From: Zerene cesonia
Taxonomy: Eukaryota; Arthropoda; Insecta; Lepidoptera; Pieridae
Assembly: GCF_012273895.1 (NCBI RefSeq)
Contig: NC_052105.1
Location: forward strand, 5,556,716-5,620,715
Direction: 5' to 3'
Length of the DNA stretch: 64,000 nucleotides
How positions within the stretch are numbered: the stretch's first letter is position 1; each line of letters opens with the position of its first letter. Under the pieces are notes generated by a model. That model saw only the letters and a program-made list of their open reading frames with translations. It was not told the DNA's origin and did not search any database. Below are positions 38,801 through 49,221 of the stretch, piece by piece. Both the position numbers and the translations under genes were made by a program.

Positions 38801-41800
38801 AGTGCGTGATAGTTATACCGGATTAAAAAGGTATCTTTTAATTCATGAAAATAATAATTATTCACAAAAGCTTTTTTTTCACCTTACATGCATACACGTA
38901 TAATATATCAAGGAAGTAATACAAAAGAATTTAACTTGTGCTATATATACTCTATTTTTTTCTTTCGTACAAAAAGTAAACAAAGCAAAGCGACGCATAC
39001 TTGAATGTGTGTCATACCATGTGTCTGTAATCTTAATATATATAAATCTCGTGTCACAATGTTTGTCCTCAATGGACTCCTAAACCACTTAACCGATTAT
39101 AATAAAATAAGCACACTATGTGCAGTTCGATCCAACTTGAGAGATAGGTTAGTTTTTATTATAATTTAAATTACAATAAACAACTACCCGGGCGGAGCCG
39201 GGGCGTACAGCTAGTGTCATATAAATTTACAAGTGCACATGCAACGTACCAGGATCCCGGATCCGCCATCGGACTTTCCGGATCCACGTGGCCCGGCCGG
39301 ATCCCGCGGGCCCTACGCGGTGGAACAGGAGGTGCTCGCGAGCGTGAACGTGAAGCCGCTGGTTGCCATACACGAGAGGTGGATCTGCGAGGCGAACAAG
39401 AAGACTGTGAGGTCCATGTCGCTGCCTGAGGATAGGAGGTTGGTTGGAACGTGTTTTTTTTATTCAGTAGGCTAAGTATATGTGACATATATATTGAATG
39501 CAAGAAATGGGTGCCAATAGTTATACAAGATTTTCACATTTGATGCGTGACGATAAGAGTTAACATAATATTCATACTTTTAAAACATACCTTCGTTAGT
39601 TTTCCTTCTGCTATTGCCAACGTCCATACCACGTTGAATACACCGGTTCTCGTCCGATCACCGAAGTTAAGCAACGTCGGGCGCGGTCAGTACTTGGATG
39701 GGTGACCGCCTGGGAACACCGCGTGATGTTGGCTTTTTGTTATTATTTTTTGTTTATGTTTCATTATGATCAACTACTATAATCAAACGGTGTGAGGTTC
39801 CCTGTTTACTTCTTTTTTATGATAACAATATTATTGAGGTTTTTGTACTTCTGAATTTAAAACAAATATCAAGTTAAATGGTCATAGCTATCAGACTTCG
39901 CGTATCTACAAAAATAGTTTTATTTCAACGCCATCTATACCTTCATACTAATATTAAACTAAGTAAACGCACAGACAGCCATCTATTAATGGTATGTGAT
40001 AACATTTATCTAAATACCGTACGTATTCCATTCATTAATTTTATTTGTATTGTCGCCAACGTCCATACCACGTTGAATACACCGGTTCTCGTCCGATCAC
40101 CGAAGTTAAGCAACGTCGGGCGCGGTCAGTACTTGGATGGGTGACCGCCTGGGAACACCGCGTGATGTTGGCTTTTTGGCATTTGATCTAGTTTTTATAC
40201 ATAGCCTGATTTATAATTTAAATATAAAAACTACAAAAAAATATCCTATAACGCAATTCGTAGTCTCATTAATGACTTATTAATAAATCTTAATAGTATA
40301 GCAAAATAATCTTTTAGCAGCAAAAGCCGAGTGCAAGCGGTAAAGCCGGCGTCGCACTGCGTGGACACGATGCAGAAGTCGCTGCCACAACTGTACTTCA
40401 AGCCCAGCATGGCCAAGCCTTACCGGCCACCGCCCGCCTCGCCGGCCGCTAGCTGGAAAAGCGGTCAGTGATTGTTTACAGCTTGGGGAGAAAAGTAATA
40501 AAGTATAAACCACTAAAAACTGTAAAAATTGTGGTCATACAGAAGTGATGAAACGTGTGCCCACTTTTTTTAGTTGCTATTTATTTATCTTTTTCATATA
40601 TCGGCTAATAAAAGCCCTATTCGCAAATACATTTACCTAATTTTTTGCCGCACTATGTTACTTGCATGATAAGCTTTTTTCATAATTTAACACCTGATTT
40701 TTAAAACATGCTATGTATTTATTTGAAGTAAAAAATAAACGTTGTATCATATTGAACAAACGAGAGAAAGTGATTGATATGATTTTTATCTAGATATCTT
40801 TCATAAATCTGTCATTCATCTCAATATAGTTTTGTTCATAGTGTTGCTGATACTCGTATATATAATTGGTATTTAAAAATTTATTTTCTTTATGTAAAAA
40901 TTACAAAAAAAAAACAATGATTTAATGGGACCTTTGTACGTAAAAATAGTTTATTAGAGGCATGTTTAACTTTGTTTTCATTACAACTTTTTCCTTAATC
41001 AAACAATGCATGTATTTTTTGCTTTAGAAATGTTTAAAGCATGTTTGCATATTAAGGTTTTGTAATAAGAAAAACATCTCGATATGTTTGTGTTAATATG
41101 TATAATAATTTTGTTCTGCTTTGTAGTTTATCTTGAAACAGCATTAATACTCTGTATTACTCACATATACTTTTATAATTTAATTAGGATCAATTGCATT
41201 TCTCTTGAAGCAAATATAATAAATTATAAGCCAAGTTCATTAAGGTGTTTTTGAATCCACGTTTAAATAAAAAATTATTTTCGTAAACTTATTAAAGTAT
41301 TTTACAACACTATTTTCAGGGACTTCAATCGAAATAATCTCTATACTCATTTACGCTTCTTATCTATAAAGATGATGATTTTTTTTATTTGAACGCAGTA
41401 AACTCAGGTACTTTTGTATCGATTTTAAAATTATTTCACCACTTGGTACATTGAAGGTAAAAAAACAATTATTTTTATTATTAATATAATATTATATCAT
41501 AAAAATGCTGCAAAAGGCGCAAACAATGCAATTGGTCCTTCTTACTGTAGATTATGGTGTTGGAAATAGTTTTGTGTTTGCATGTGTTTCTTAACTTACA
41601 TTAATAAATAAGTTTATATTTGCTAATCGTTTTATTTGAAGAGAATTTTTAAATACTCACAAGTGAGTCGGTCGTGTTATTTATTTTAAACAGAGGTAAA
41701 TAAAGACAACTAAATAACTTTCAATAATGTAAATAAATCTTCATTTTGACGTGGGTTTTATATGTATCCCAAAATATATATTAAAGGGTATTTTTGCAAT

Positions 41801-44800
41801 TATAAATAAAGTTTATTAGTTTTTCCAATCATACCTAAATACTATGACCTTGATTGATCGTATATCTTGCATTATAATGAAATGTTACTTATATGTTTAC
41901 CGTAAACATATGATAAAATATTGACGCAAAAAAAATTGTATTAGTGTTTCTTCAATAATTATTTCTAATTTTTTTTTTTTTTTTGTTAAAAAAACACAAT
42001 AATCATGAAACATACCGATTATTTGATCATAAATTATAGGCAGTCCCTGGGAGCAATTCTTTCAAACACGAGAGATGTCCAAAAGCTTTCCACCGAGAGA
42101 CTTCGAAGTTGGCATTCGACGTGATGCAGACAAATCGTATGTTTATTTTTACTATAGATATAATCTGATCATAAGATTCCGTTATCATATCGCCAACGTC
42201 CATACCACGTTGAATACACCGGTTCTCGTCCGATCACCGAAGTTAAGCAACGTCGGGCGCGGTCAGTACTTGGATGGGTGACCGCCTGGGAACACCGCGT
42301 GATGTTGGCTTTTTGGTTCATACTTTTATTGAATGTATATACATATATTGTTGATATTTTCTATTTTAATGGAGGAACCAAATTTCATGATAATATTATG
42401 TCACAATGGGAAAGGGCGCGGGGTTTTTGAAAATCGAATCACGTTCACGTTGAAAAATGAGTAATTGGATGAGGTATGCATATTCTTATTCTTATTATAT
42501 ATATTCTTTAATGTTATCTGTTACAGAACGATAACCGATGACATAATAGACCGTCAAAAGATCGACCAAGCGACGGATACGCGAAGCATCGAAGAATTCA
42601 TACGAGAATTGATCCGAAAGGAATTCCAATATCTTCTGCAAGATTCGTCCGATATTTCAGAGGCATCTAGCAAGAAAACCGATGATTTAGTCAACAAAGG
42701 AGTCGCAAATGTTCTAGAAAGTCTCAAGGACGATAGCGAAACGAAAATTCCAGTAAAATCCTTTTCTACTGTGAAAATCAACGGCAATAACAAACCTCTC
42801 CTTCAGATTACCTTCAGTCGGTCTGGAGAGAATAGTTTGCAAGTTTTAGATAATTGTGTTAACGTCACAATCGCTGAGGGAAATGGCGGGAAAGAGAAAT
42901 TAAATTTGTCCATAGACGACACTCTGACCGATGAGATTCACATCAACGCGTTGAAACGGTGCCAAGCCTTCAATGCTATTCAGGTGAGGATGGTTTAAGA
43001 GCAATAGAACATTCTAAATTTAAATATAATGTACATAGTAGAGAAAGTACATGTTTTTAAAATGACTAAAGTATATTATTTTTTTATAAGTAGCAATCTA
43101 TAATATAAGGTTTCGTAAAGCGCTGTAATGCGGCTGAGAGGTTTCTCCTTTTTTTATTACAATTTAAATAATGTTAGGAATTTTAACTGGACAAATAAAG
43201 TACATAGCAGACAAAATACGATAACTTAACAATATGATGAGGTTACGTTATGCACACGTAATAGCCAGGGCCGTCTTAGACTGTGCTGGGGCCCTTGGGC
43301 ACACAAGAATTTGGGGCCTTTTTGGAATGTAAAGAAAGTGAAATACACTTTTTTACTGTGATCTGCTTTATTATGGGTAATCTAATCTAATATAATTAAT
43401 GATTTTGAAGGTTTTTCCGTGATTTCTTTTTGAGCTAAAACTTTTTTTCTCTTTTGTGAACCACTTAGATATGTTCTTTTCGACATAATGAAATAATATT
43501 TAAACGAACAAATCAATAGTTCTATTAATTTTACCCAAATTACATTAAACAAAATTAAATCACGACACTTCTGTGAAAATAAGTGATATATTGAGTAATA
43601 ACTTTAGGTAAAAAGTTTCGACTGAAAGTTTTTCATAATTTATCCGGGGCCCAACCATAGACAAAGTCGACATTTTTTATGGTCGCTTGAATTTGGCATT
43701 GGAGCGGTTTGCATAGATGATCGCTAGATAGTGTTCTTAGTAAATTAGGTAGGATGCGTTCAGAAATACTTTTAAATTACTGAATAACTGAATAAAAAAT
43801 CAAATGATATGTAAGTTGAAAATAGACATTATAGACTATAAAATCTAGATTATAAAATTTATAAACTCAAGTAATTGTCTGGTAAGTTATATCAGACCAA
43901 AAACAGCCCTTTAGTACAGCCAAAAAGCGCACTAAGTTTAAATTAAGCTAGAAGCTACCGTGTCTGTATACCGCACACAACCGAGACCCTGTAGGCTTGA
44001 TGTCACTCAAATTCATATAAATATATTGATTCGGATAAATCTAAAAATAATCGATATTCGGGCATTGAGAAAAGTGTAATGAGTATTTTGAGATTAAATG
44101 TGAGAGAAATTGTCGGCCCTTCGGGGCCCTCTGAGGAAGGGGGCCCTGGGCACTGGCCCCTTGTGCCCTTATGGTAAAGACGGTACTGGTAATAGCGTTA
44201 TTATAATGCGTACAAAATAATTAGAATCCAACGCCATCTCCACATTTATCGTGACATTAAAATAAAAGGTGAATGGAGAGCCATCTGTTTACGGTAATTG
44301 ATAACATTTGTCCAAAAGGCATCATAGTCCTGTTCTTTTCGCTTGTCCTGTCGCCAACGTCCATACCACGTTGAATACACCGGTTCTCGTCCGATCACCG
44401 AAGTTAAGCAACGTCGGGCGCGGTCAGTACTTGGATGGGTGACCGCCTGGGAACACCGCGTGATGTTGGCTTTTTACTACTTATTGGGATTAATTTTTTA
44501 ATATTATTTAACATACCATCCCTTTTATATTTTGGACAGTGAAGACGGATATAATTATTGTGTACTGAGAACTGAGTACTGATTACAAATAATCTTCATC
44601 ACAATTTCCTATTTGTTATGATTGATGTATCCAGATCAACAATAATTAATAAATAATTAAAATGATATAATTATGTCAATTCATTATTCTCAATAAAAAA
44701 ATATGTAATTTATATTTTATACTTATTTTCAATTCTTTGCACACAAGTTGAAATTTGAAGCTAACTGCAACCAAATCAAAAAGTACCACAATGCTTCAAT

Positions 44801-47127
44801 AAATTAATACACCATATAGAGTCAAGGTCCAAAGTATAAACATACCTATACACTTAAATAAGAAACAAAAATATTTTTTGTGTGCCTCAAAATAAATTGG
44901 TACATTATTTTGAATTTAGTATAAGAAAAAGGATTACATTCCAAACATAACACACAATAAATTTAATAACACAAAATAAAATAATACATCTTTTTGAGTT
45001 TAATTCGTTATAGATAGCAACATTCTCATACTTTCACCTGCTACCCTTATAGTGCCAAGTATGCTAACGTGTTACTTTTGTGTGCGCATTTGAATTACAT
45101 TGTACATATATTACAGACCGATCACAAGATCTTATTCGCATGACTGATCTTGTCATTATATTCCCGATGAATATTTTCGCTTGCTTTATCGCCAACGTCC
45201 ATACCACGTTGAATACACCGGTTCTCGTCCGATCACCGAAGTTAAGCAACGTCGGGCGCGGTCAGTACTTGGATGGGTGACCGCCTGGGAACACCGCGTG
45301 ATGTTGGCTTTTTGGCATATTAAATTTTTTCTAAAATTCAATAGTATGTAACTATTTTATTAGATGAATGTTTATTGTTTACAGGAAGCCAAAAGCACAG
45401 AAGATTTATACATAGACGACGACATATCAACACACATGCAGGAGAATTTCGGCGGGAAACTGATACCACTGCACGGCTCCTTGCACGAAATACTTTGCGA
45501 GAAGAAAGACGAATGTTGCCTCATCAAAGTTAAGCAAGAGAACGGCTGCGACACCATATACTTCAAGTGTGACTCGGACACTGAGTCCAGAGATGCCATC
45601 GACGGCTTTGACCCTAAAGATACTGTCGTCTTTAAACGCAGTATCTCCGTTATAGAAGAACGCATCCAACGCGTCCACCCAAAAGACAAGCGGCCCAACC
45701 CCGTCGCANNNNNNNNNNNNNNNNNNNNNNNNNNNNNNNNNNNNNNNNNNNNNNNNNNNNNNNNNNNNNNNNNNNNNNNNNNNNNNNNNNNNNNNNNNNN
45801 NNNNNNNNNNNNNNNNNNNNNNNNNNNNNNNNNNNNNNNNNNNNNNNNNNNNNNNNNNNNNNNNNNNNNNNNNNNNNNNNNNNNNNNNNNNNNNNNNNNN
45901 NNNNNNNNNNNNNNNNNNNNNNNNNNNNNNNNNNNNNNNNNNNNNNNNNNNNNNNNNNNNNNNNNNNNNNNNNNNNNNNNNNNNNNNNNNNNNNNNNNNN
46001 NNNNNNNNNNNNNNNNNNNNNNNNNNNNNNNNNNNNNNNNNNNNNNNNNNNNNNNNNNNNNNNNNNNNNNNNNNNNNNNNNNNNNNNNNNNNNNNNNNNN
46101 NNNNNNNNNNNNNNNNNNNNNNNNNNNNNNNNNNNNNNNNNNNNNNNNNNNNNNNNNNNNNNNNNNNNNNNNNNNNNNNNNNNNNNNNNNNNNNNNNNNN
46201 NNNNNNNNNNNNNNNNNNNNNNNNNNNNNNNNNNNNNNNNNNNNNNNNNNNNNNNNNNNNNNNNNNNNNNNNNNNNNNNNNNNNNNNNNNNNNNNNNNNN
46301 NNNNNNNNNNNNNNNNNNNNNNNNNNNNNNNNNNNNNNNNNNNNNNNNNNNNNNNNNNNNNNNNNNNNNNNNNNNNNNNNNNNNNNNNNNNNNNNNNNNN
46401 NNNNNNNNNNNNNNNNNNNNNNNNNNNNNNNNNNNNNNNNNNNNNNNNNNNNNNNNNNNNNNNNNNNNNNNNNNNNNNNNNNNNNNNNNNNNNNNNNNNN
46501 NNNNNNNNNNNNNNNNNNNNNNNNNNNNNNNNNNNNNNNNNNNNNNNNNNNNNNNNNNNNNNNNNNNNNNNNNNNNNNNNNNNNNNNNNNNNNNNNNNNN
46601 NNNNNNNNNNNNNNNNNNNNNNNNNNNNNNNNNNNNNNNNNNNNNNNNNNNNNNNNNNNNNNNNNNNNNNNNNNNNNNNNNNNNNNNNNNNNNNNNNNNN
46701 NNNNNNNNTTAAACGCAGTATCTCCGTTATAGAAGAACGCATCCAACGCGTCCACCCAAAAGACAAGCGGCCCAACCCCGTCGCAGCGTTGCGCAAACTA
46801 AGCGACAGACTGAAATCGCGCCCGAAATCAGAAATATTCGTCCAAAACATTACCAAAGAGTCGCGAATACTCAGCAACAGCAGCCCCTGCTTGTACTCCA
46901 ACGACAAAGACGAGGTGGAAGTGAATATCGAGAACGTCATGTGCTACCAGGACTCGTCGTCCGATGAGTGCCTCAAATGCCAAGCGGAAAACGACGACTT
47001 TGAAATCATCGAACGAGAGATAGAAGAAGGGCTTGCAAGTGCCAACTTTAACCCGCTCTCGTGCGGCTGCCTCGAGAAAATATCTGAGGAAAACCTCTCC
47101 GTCATCAACGAAGAGGAAAAGAATTAG
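23881..47127 (+). CDS. TEX14-like pseudokinase, ~1366 aa
   Basis: Fourteen phase-consistent exons: 23881-23906, 30780-31401, 31706-31887, 32841-32958, 33299-33539, 34182-34403, 34954-35147, 37088-37865, 38662-38830, 39253-39438, 40321-40463, 42040-42136, 42527-42983, 45385-47127 (containing gap 3). A kinase-like fold spans residues ~217-535. Candidate VAIK Lys is K255 (VPVQMKT) and alpha-C Glu is E272. The catalytic loop reads YIHTDLNSASIML (~344-356), so HRD is HTD and the catalytic Lys and Asn are lost. DFG is DLS (~366-368); APE is intact (438-440). HPNVILLMG, CERTLDTLFSIIHEQ and GYIHTDL align best with TEX14, a germ-cell intercellular-bridge pseudokinase. The usual TEX14 ankyrin repeats are absent. 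The long C-terminus is disordered. Exon 1 (MGVFKWLR) is the least certain. AATAAA at 47150 and 47659. Confidence 0.75.
24000..29546. other. First intron of the TEX14-like gene, repeat-rich
   Basis: Nearly 7 kb to 30779 without supportable coding exons. Recognisable parts are a (TATG)n-rich stretch at about 25241-25267 followed by a CGAACCGATTTTTAT repeat segment, a LINE-tail start near 25030, and the fuller LINE tail at 27601. The remainder is unremarkable AT-rich DNA. Confidence 0.5.
27601..27783 (+). repeat. LINE-tail repeat fragment
   Basis: CTAGCTGCGCCCCGCGGTTT start, with TATCCCGTAGGAATATCGGG, GTCAAGCCGTTTCGGAGGAG and GTGACACGAGAATTTTATAT. The best-preserved copy of the family also seen at 191-366. 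Open frames at 27540-27782 derive from it. Confidence 0.75.
29547..29733 (+). mobile_element. tRNA-derived SINE, copy 1
   Basis: A pol III head (GGTACAGTGGTTAACGCATG as A box, GGGTTCGAATCTC as B box) is followed by an A-run, TCTGGCAGGACACAGAAAGC, a CTGATCACCTACTTGTCC segment and ACACGGGACTTCAC. The same order of blocks is found at 33596. The B box and body carry several changes, so it is older or inactive. No clear target duplication. Confidence 0.8.
33596..33774 (+). mobile_element. tRNA-derived SINE, copy 2, with target duplication
   Basis: Head ACCGCCTCCTTGGTACAGTG with B box GGGTTCGATTCCC, then an A-run, TCTCGGTCTGGCAGGACAC and GGGGACACGGGACTTCAC ending in a T-run. An 11-base direct repeat TAAGTGAAATT flanks it (33585-33595 and 33775-33785), the mark of LINE-mediated insertion. 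It sits about 55 bases inside intron 5 of the TEX14-like gene, in sense orientation. Confidence 0.9.
35399..35517 (+). rRNA. 5S rRNA gene, TEX14-like intron 7, copy A
   Basis: Consensus 118-base body, then GGCTTTTTG. Preceded by ACGTTATTTTCGCTTGCTCA, one of the better matches to the shared upstream block. It lies about 250 bases past the exon ending at 35147. Confidence 0.95.
36052..36170 (+). rRNA. 5S rRNA gene, intron 7, copy B
   Basis: Consensus body with T5 terminator. The upstream block ATTTTCGCTTGCTTTATC is intact. It is the first gene of a two-gene unit whose downstream spacer (GGGATTAATTTTTTAACATA onward) recurs after the copy at 44353. Confidence 0.95.
36865..36983 (+). rRNA. 5S rRNA gene, intron 7, copy C (variant)
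   Basis: Second gene of the B-C pair. Two substitutions from consensus near the 5' end: GCCAATGTCC for GCCAACGTCC, and GAATTCACC for GAATACACC. The first would weaken helix I pairing. The internal promoter region further downstream is unchanged. About 105 bases before exon 8 of the host. Confidence 0.93.
38404..38522 (+). rRNA. 5S rRNA gene, intron 8, copy D
   Basis: Consensus body followed by six T. Its ~280 bases of upstream flank (from about 38120, including ATATATATTAACATATAA) match the flank of the copy at 48183. It lies 140 bases before exon 9. Confidence 0.95.
39027..39214 (-). repeat. LINE-tail repeat fragment before TEX14-like exon 10
   Basis: Read on the minus strand it starts CTAGCTGTACGCCCCGGCTC and ends CATTGTGACACGAGATTTAT, the same order as the 27601 copy. 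It stops only about 38 bases before the exon 10 acceptor at 39252. Confidence 0.65.
39616..39734 (+). rRNA. 5S rRNA gene, intron 10, copy E
   Basis: Consensus body and GGCTTTTTG terminator. Upstream flank is TTTTCCTTCTGCTATT, a weaker match to the shared block. First of a pair with copy F; its 3' flank matches the CEP120 intron copy at 15674. Confidence 0.95.
40055..40173 (+). rRNA. 5S rRNA gene, intron 10, copy F
   Basis: Consensus body, T5 terminator. The ~170 bases upstream (39878-40054) match those upstream of the CEP120 intron copy at 15362, including AACGCACAGACAGCCATCTA. Spacing from copy E is 320 bases against 311 in the CEP120 pair. Confidence 0.95.
40464..42039. other. Intron 11 of the TEX14-like gene
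   Basis: 1.6 kb of AT-rich DNA. I see no repeat family, 5S copy or exon in it, which is notable only because the adjoining introns 10 and 12 carry 5S genes. Confidence 0.5.
42192..42310 (+). rRNA. 5S rRNA gene, intron 12, copy G
   Basis: Consensus body and T5 terminator in an intron of only 390 bases. It starts about 55 bases after the donor at 42137 and occupies nearly a third of the intron. The upstream flank (ATTCCGTTATCATAT) lacks the TTTTCGCTTG block. No partner gene and no duplicated flank was found. Confidence 0.95.
43266..44188. mobile_element. Non-autonomous hAT-type element with 8-bp target duplication
   Basis: The left end CAGGGCCGTCTTAGACTG and the inverted right end CAGTACCGTCTTTACCAT are imperfect terminal repeats. 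Both continue into GGGCC-rich subterminal DNA. GTAATAGC occurs directly outside both ends (43258-43265 and 44189-44196), an exact 8-bp target duplication as expected of hAT transposons. About 923 bp with no transposase frame, so it must be mobilised in trans. It lies in intron 13 of the TEX14-like gene. Confidence 0.85.
44353..44471 (+). rRNA. 5S rRNA gene, intron 13, copy H
   Basis: Consensus body, T5 terminator. It begins about 155 bases after the hAT element. Upstream TTCTTTTCGCTTGTCCTG keeps most of the shared block. First gene of the H-I pair, whose spacer duplicates that of B-C. Confidence 0.95.
45191..45309 (+). rRNA. 5S rRNA gene, intron 13, copy I
   Basis: Consensus body, T5 terminator. 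The ~100 bases before it are nearly identical to those before copy C, including AATATTTTCGCTTGCTTTAT, but it lacks copy C's two substitutions. It ends 75 bases before the last exon. Confidence 0.95.
45709..46708. other. Assembly gap 3 (1000 N), inside last TEX14-like exon
   Basis: Exactly 1000 N. The 77 coding bases before (45632-45708) equal the 77 after (46709-46785). Collapsing the overlap removes 1077 bases (359 codons) and keeps the frame, so the real exon is probably uninterrupted. Confidence 0.97.
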
Positions 47128-49221
47128 TATATGTTGACTTTTGATCGTGAATAAAATTATATAACCTGTTAAGTGTGCTATTTTACGGGCGACGCCCATT
47201 TCGAGTACAAATTTTTATGTTTTTTCTAAGCTGGCTTATGAAGAATGTTGTGCTTTGATTCATTGATCCGTCCGCATTTAATGAGCCCAAAGATGTTTTT
47301 AGTTTTTTATTTTAAGTTTTAAAGAGTGCGCGGGAGTTTTGTGATTTTAAGATTAAGTAGCACTTTACATTCCACTGTTGTGATTTTTAGATTAGTTATT
47401 CACCTTGAGGGTTTTAATAAATTATTTTTTGTTAATCTCGGTTATAATTTTAATCTAATTTTAATACTTTTTTACATTCCTTATTATTTTTAAGTCTATG
47501 CGCATGGACCAAAGGATTGATTGTCATTTTAGTCATAGGTCTTTTATAATGATCCATCAATGTTAACTTCAGAATTTAAGAGGTTGTATTAATATAGAAA
47601 ATTATTTTTAGAGGACGTATAACATAGATTTGTAGTTGATTTTAGACGTATTTGTTGAAATAAAGCGTCGTTACTTCATTTTGGTCTTTTATTATTATCA
47701 ATAAAATTAAGGTCATTATTTCGACATGGTCCTAAAGGAAGGTCTATATAACAAAAGCACATCAAAAAGAGAAACTCACAGAAGTATAAAGCGTTTGTTC
47801 CCTTAGTAAAACCCGAAAATGTCTAGACAATATCAGGGCTGTCTGAAATCTATGATGTCAATAATATAATAATCTTATAATTATGAAAACGCAAATCCAT
47901 ATTGTGTATATAATATAAAAATAAAAAATATATATTAACATATAAAAATAGCTTAATATAATTAGTTCAATTTGTTTATTTTAATAGAGTACAAAGGACT
48001 CATTGATATTCTTGTATGCATTGGATTTGTTGTGATGGTACATTTTAAGAAAGAAAAGCATATTTTGGATATTAAGAAAAAAAGTGTATCCCACTAAGTG
48101 TAAGCAATAATAAAAATAAAATAAAACAAATATATGCACACGGTATTGTAATATTATTATAGTATATTTTGCTGTGACTATCGCCAACGTCCATACCACG
48201 TTGAATACACCGGTTCTCGTCCGATCACCGAAGTTAAGCAACGTCGGGCGCGGTCAGTACTTGGATGGGTGACCGCCTGGGAACACCGCGTGATGTTGGC
48301 TTTTTGATGCATTTCCTGTATTTTTTTGCTTTGAATTAATTCAATTGAAAAAAAACCCTTAATAATCTTATTGATCTATACATAAAGCAGATGCCTATTT
48401 ATAATAGAAATAAAATAATGTATGAGAAGTAATAGACAAACAAGTCACTTTATTTCGTTGTAGCGTCTCTTACATTCGCAAGAATACTCAAACCCAAAAA
48501 ACGTGTGGGACACTTTCAATTTTTACACTTTGTGAACATTCTTCGTTTTTGGGAACGTCGTTTAAAAATAGAAGTAAAAAAAGGCTGATTTTCAAAAAAA
48601 CGCAAATTGTTATCATATTTTCAAACTTAACATATATTTAGAATAACAATTAATAGATTAGTTAATTAAATATAACCAGTTATCTCTGAAACCTACGAAA
48701 TAATAGGATTGTAGAATAAATATATAATTATTTTAGAATAATATTGCTCATGCAATATAATCATTAATTTGACTAACATTGTACGTGAAATTATAAAAAT
48801 TTCTAAAAAGCTTTTTTTTCCAGATTCAACCATTAAAACGCATAATTAAAACCTAAAGGATAGGTCTTAAATAAAATAACAGAATAATAAAAAATAATAT
48901 ATTGTAATAAACAATCACTATTATACATAAAATGTAAAGTTTATTTACAAGTAAATGCTTTTAACAACCTTCTACGAAAATTCTCTTATTTTTTACTTCT
49001 TCTTAAATTGTATTATGACTAGTGTGCGTAGATTAAGATATTTGTAAGGATAAAATATATATTATATACAAGAACTGTAACTATCTATTATTATTTCATG
49101 TTCGGTTGCTTTTTTCTATACATAGTTTTTTTATATTTATTTTCATATACATACACGTCGATACATATGGGCTGATAAAACAAATCCGTTTTGATATCGC
49201 TTTTTTAGATAAAATCCCAAA
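47128..49221. other. Convergent intergenic region, TEX14-like / ALDH
   Basis: Contains the 3' UTR of the TEX14-like gene to about 47680, then AT-rich DNA, one 5S gene at 48183 and probable 3' UTR of the minus-strand dehydrogenase from about 48900. No other gene seen. Confidence 0.5.
48183..48301 (+). rRNA. 5S rRNA gene, intergenic copy J
   Basis: Consensus body, T5 terminator, past the last exon of the TEX14-like gene but still in its orientation. Its upstream ~250 bases (ATATATATTAACATATAA to ATATTTTGCTGTGACTAT) are a diverged duplicate of the copy D flank. Confidence 0.95.

Noticed and set aside
39878..40144. Recurring open frames ending in the same peptide (VLVRSPKLSNVGRGQYLDG), also at 15273, 42075 and 45080
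   Set aside because: They are translations of the 5S rRNA gene plus flank, not a protein family.
30780..47127. Kinase suppressor of Ras or an active kinase as identity of the pseudokinase gene
   Set aside because: No C1 or CA1-type regions, and the catalytic loop lacks the Lys and Asn; motif order fits TEX14 better.
35399..48301. 5S-derived SINE (SINE3-type) rather than 5S genes
   Set aside because: Every copy ends at the natural 5S terminus with a T-run and has different 3' flanks; no shared SINE body or A-tail follows.
15244..48301. CRISPR-like array from the regularly recurring 118-base sequence
   Set aside because: Eukaryotic context, irregular kilobase spacing, and the repeat is 5S rRNA.
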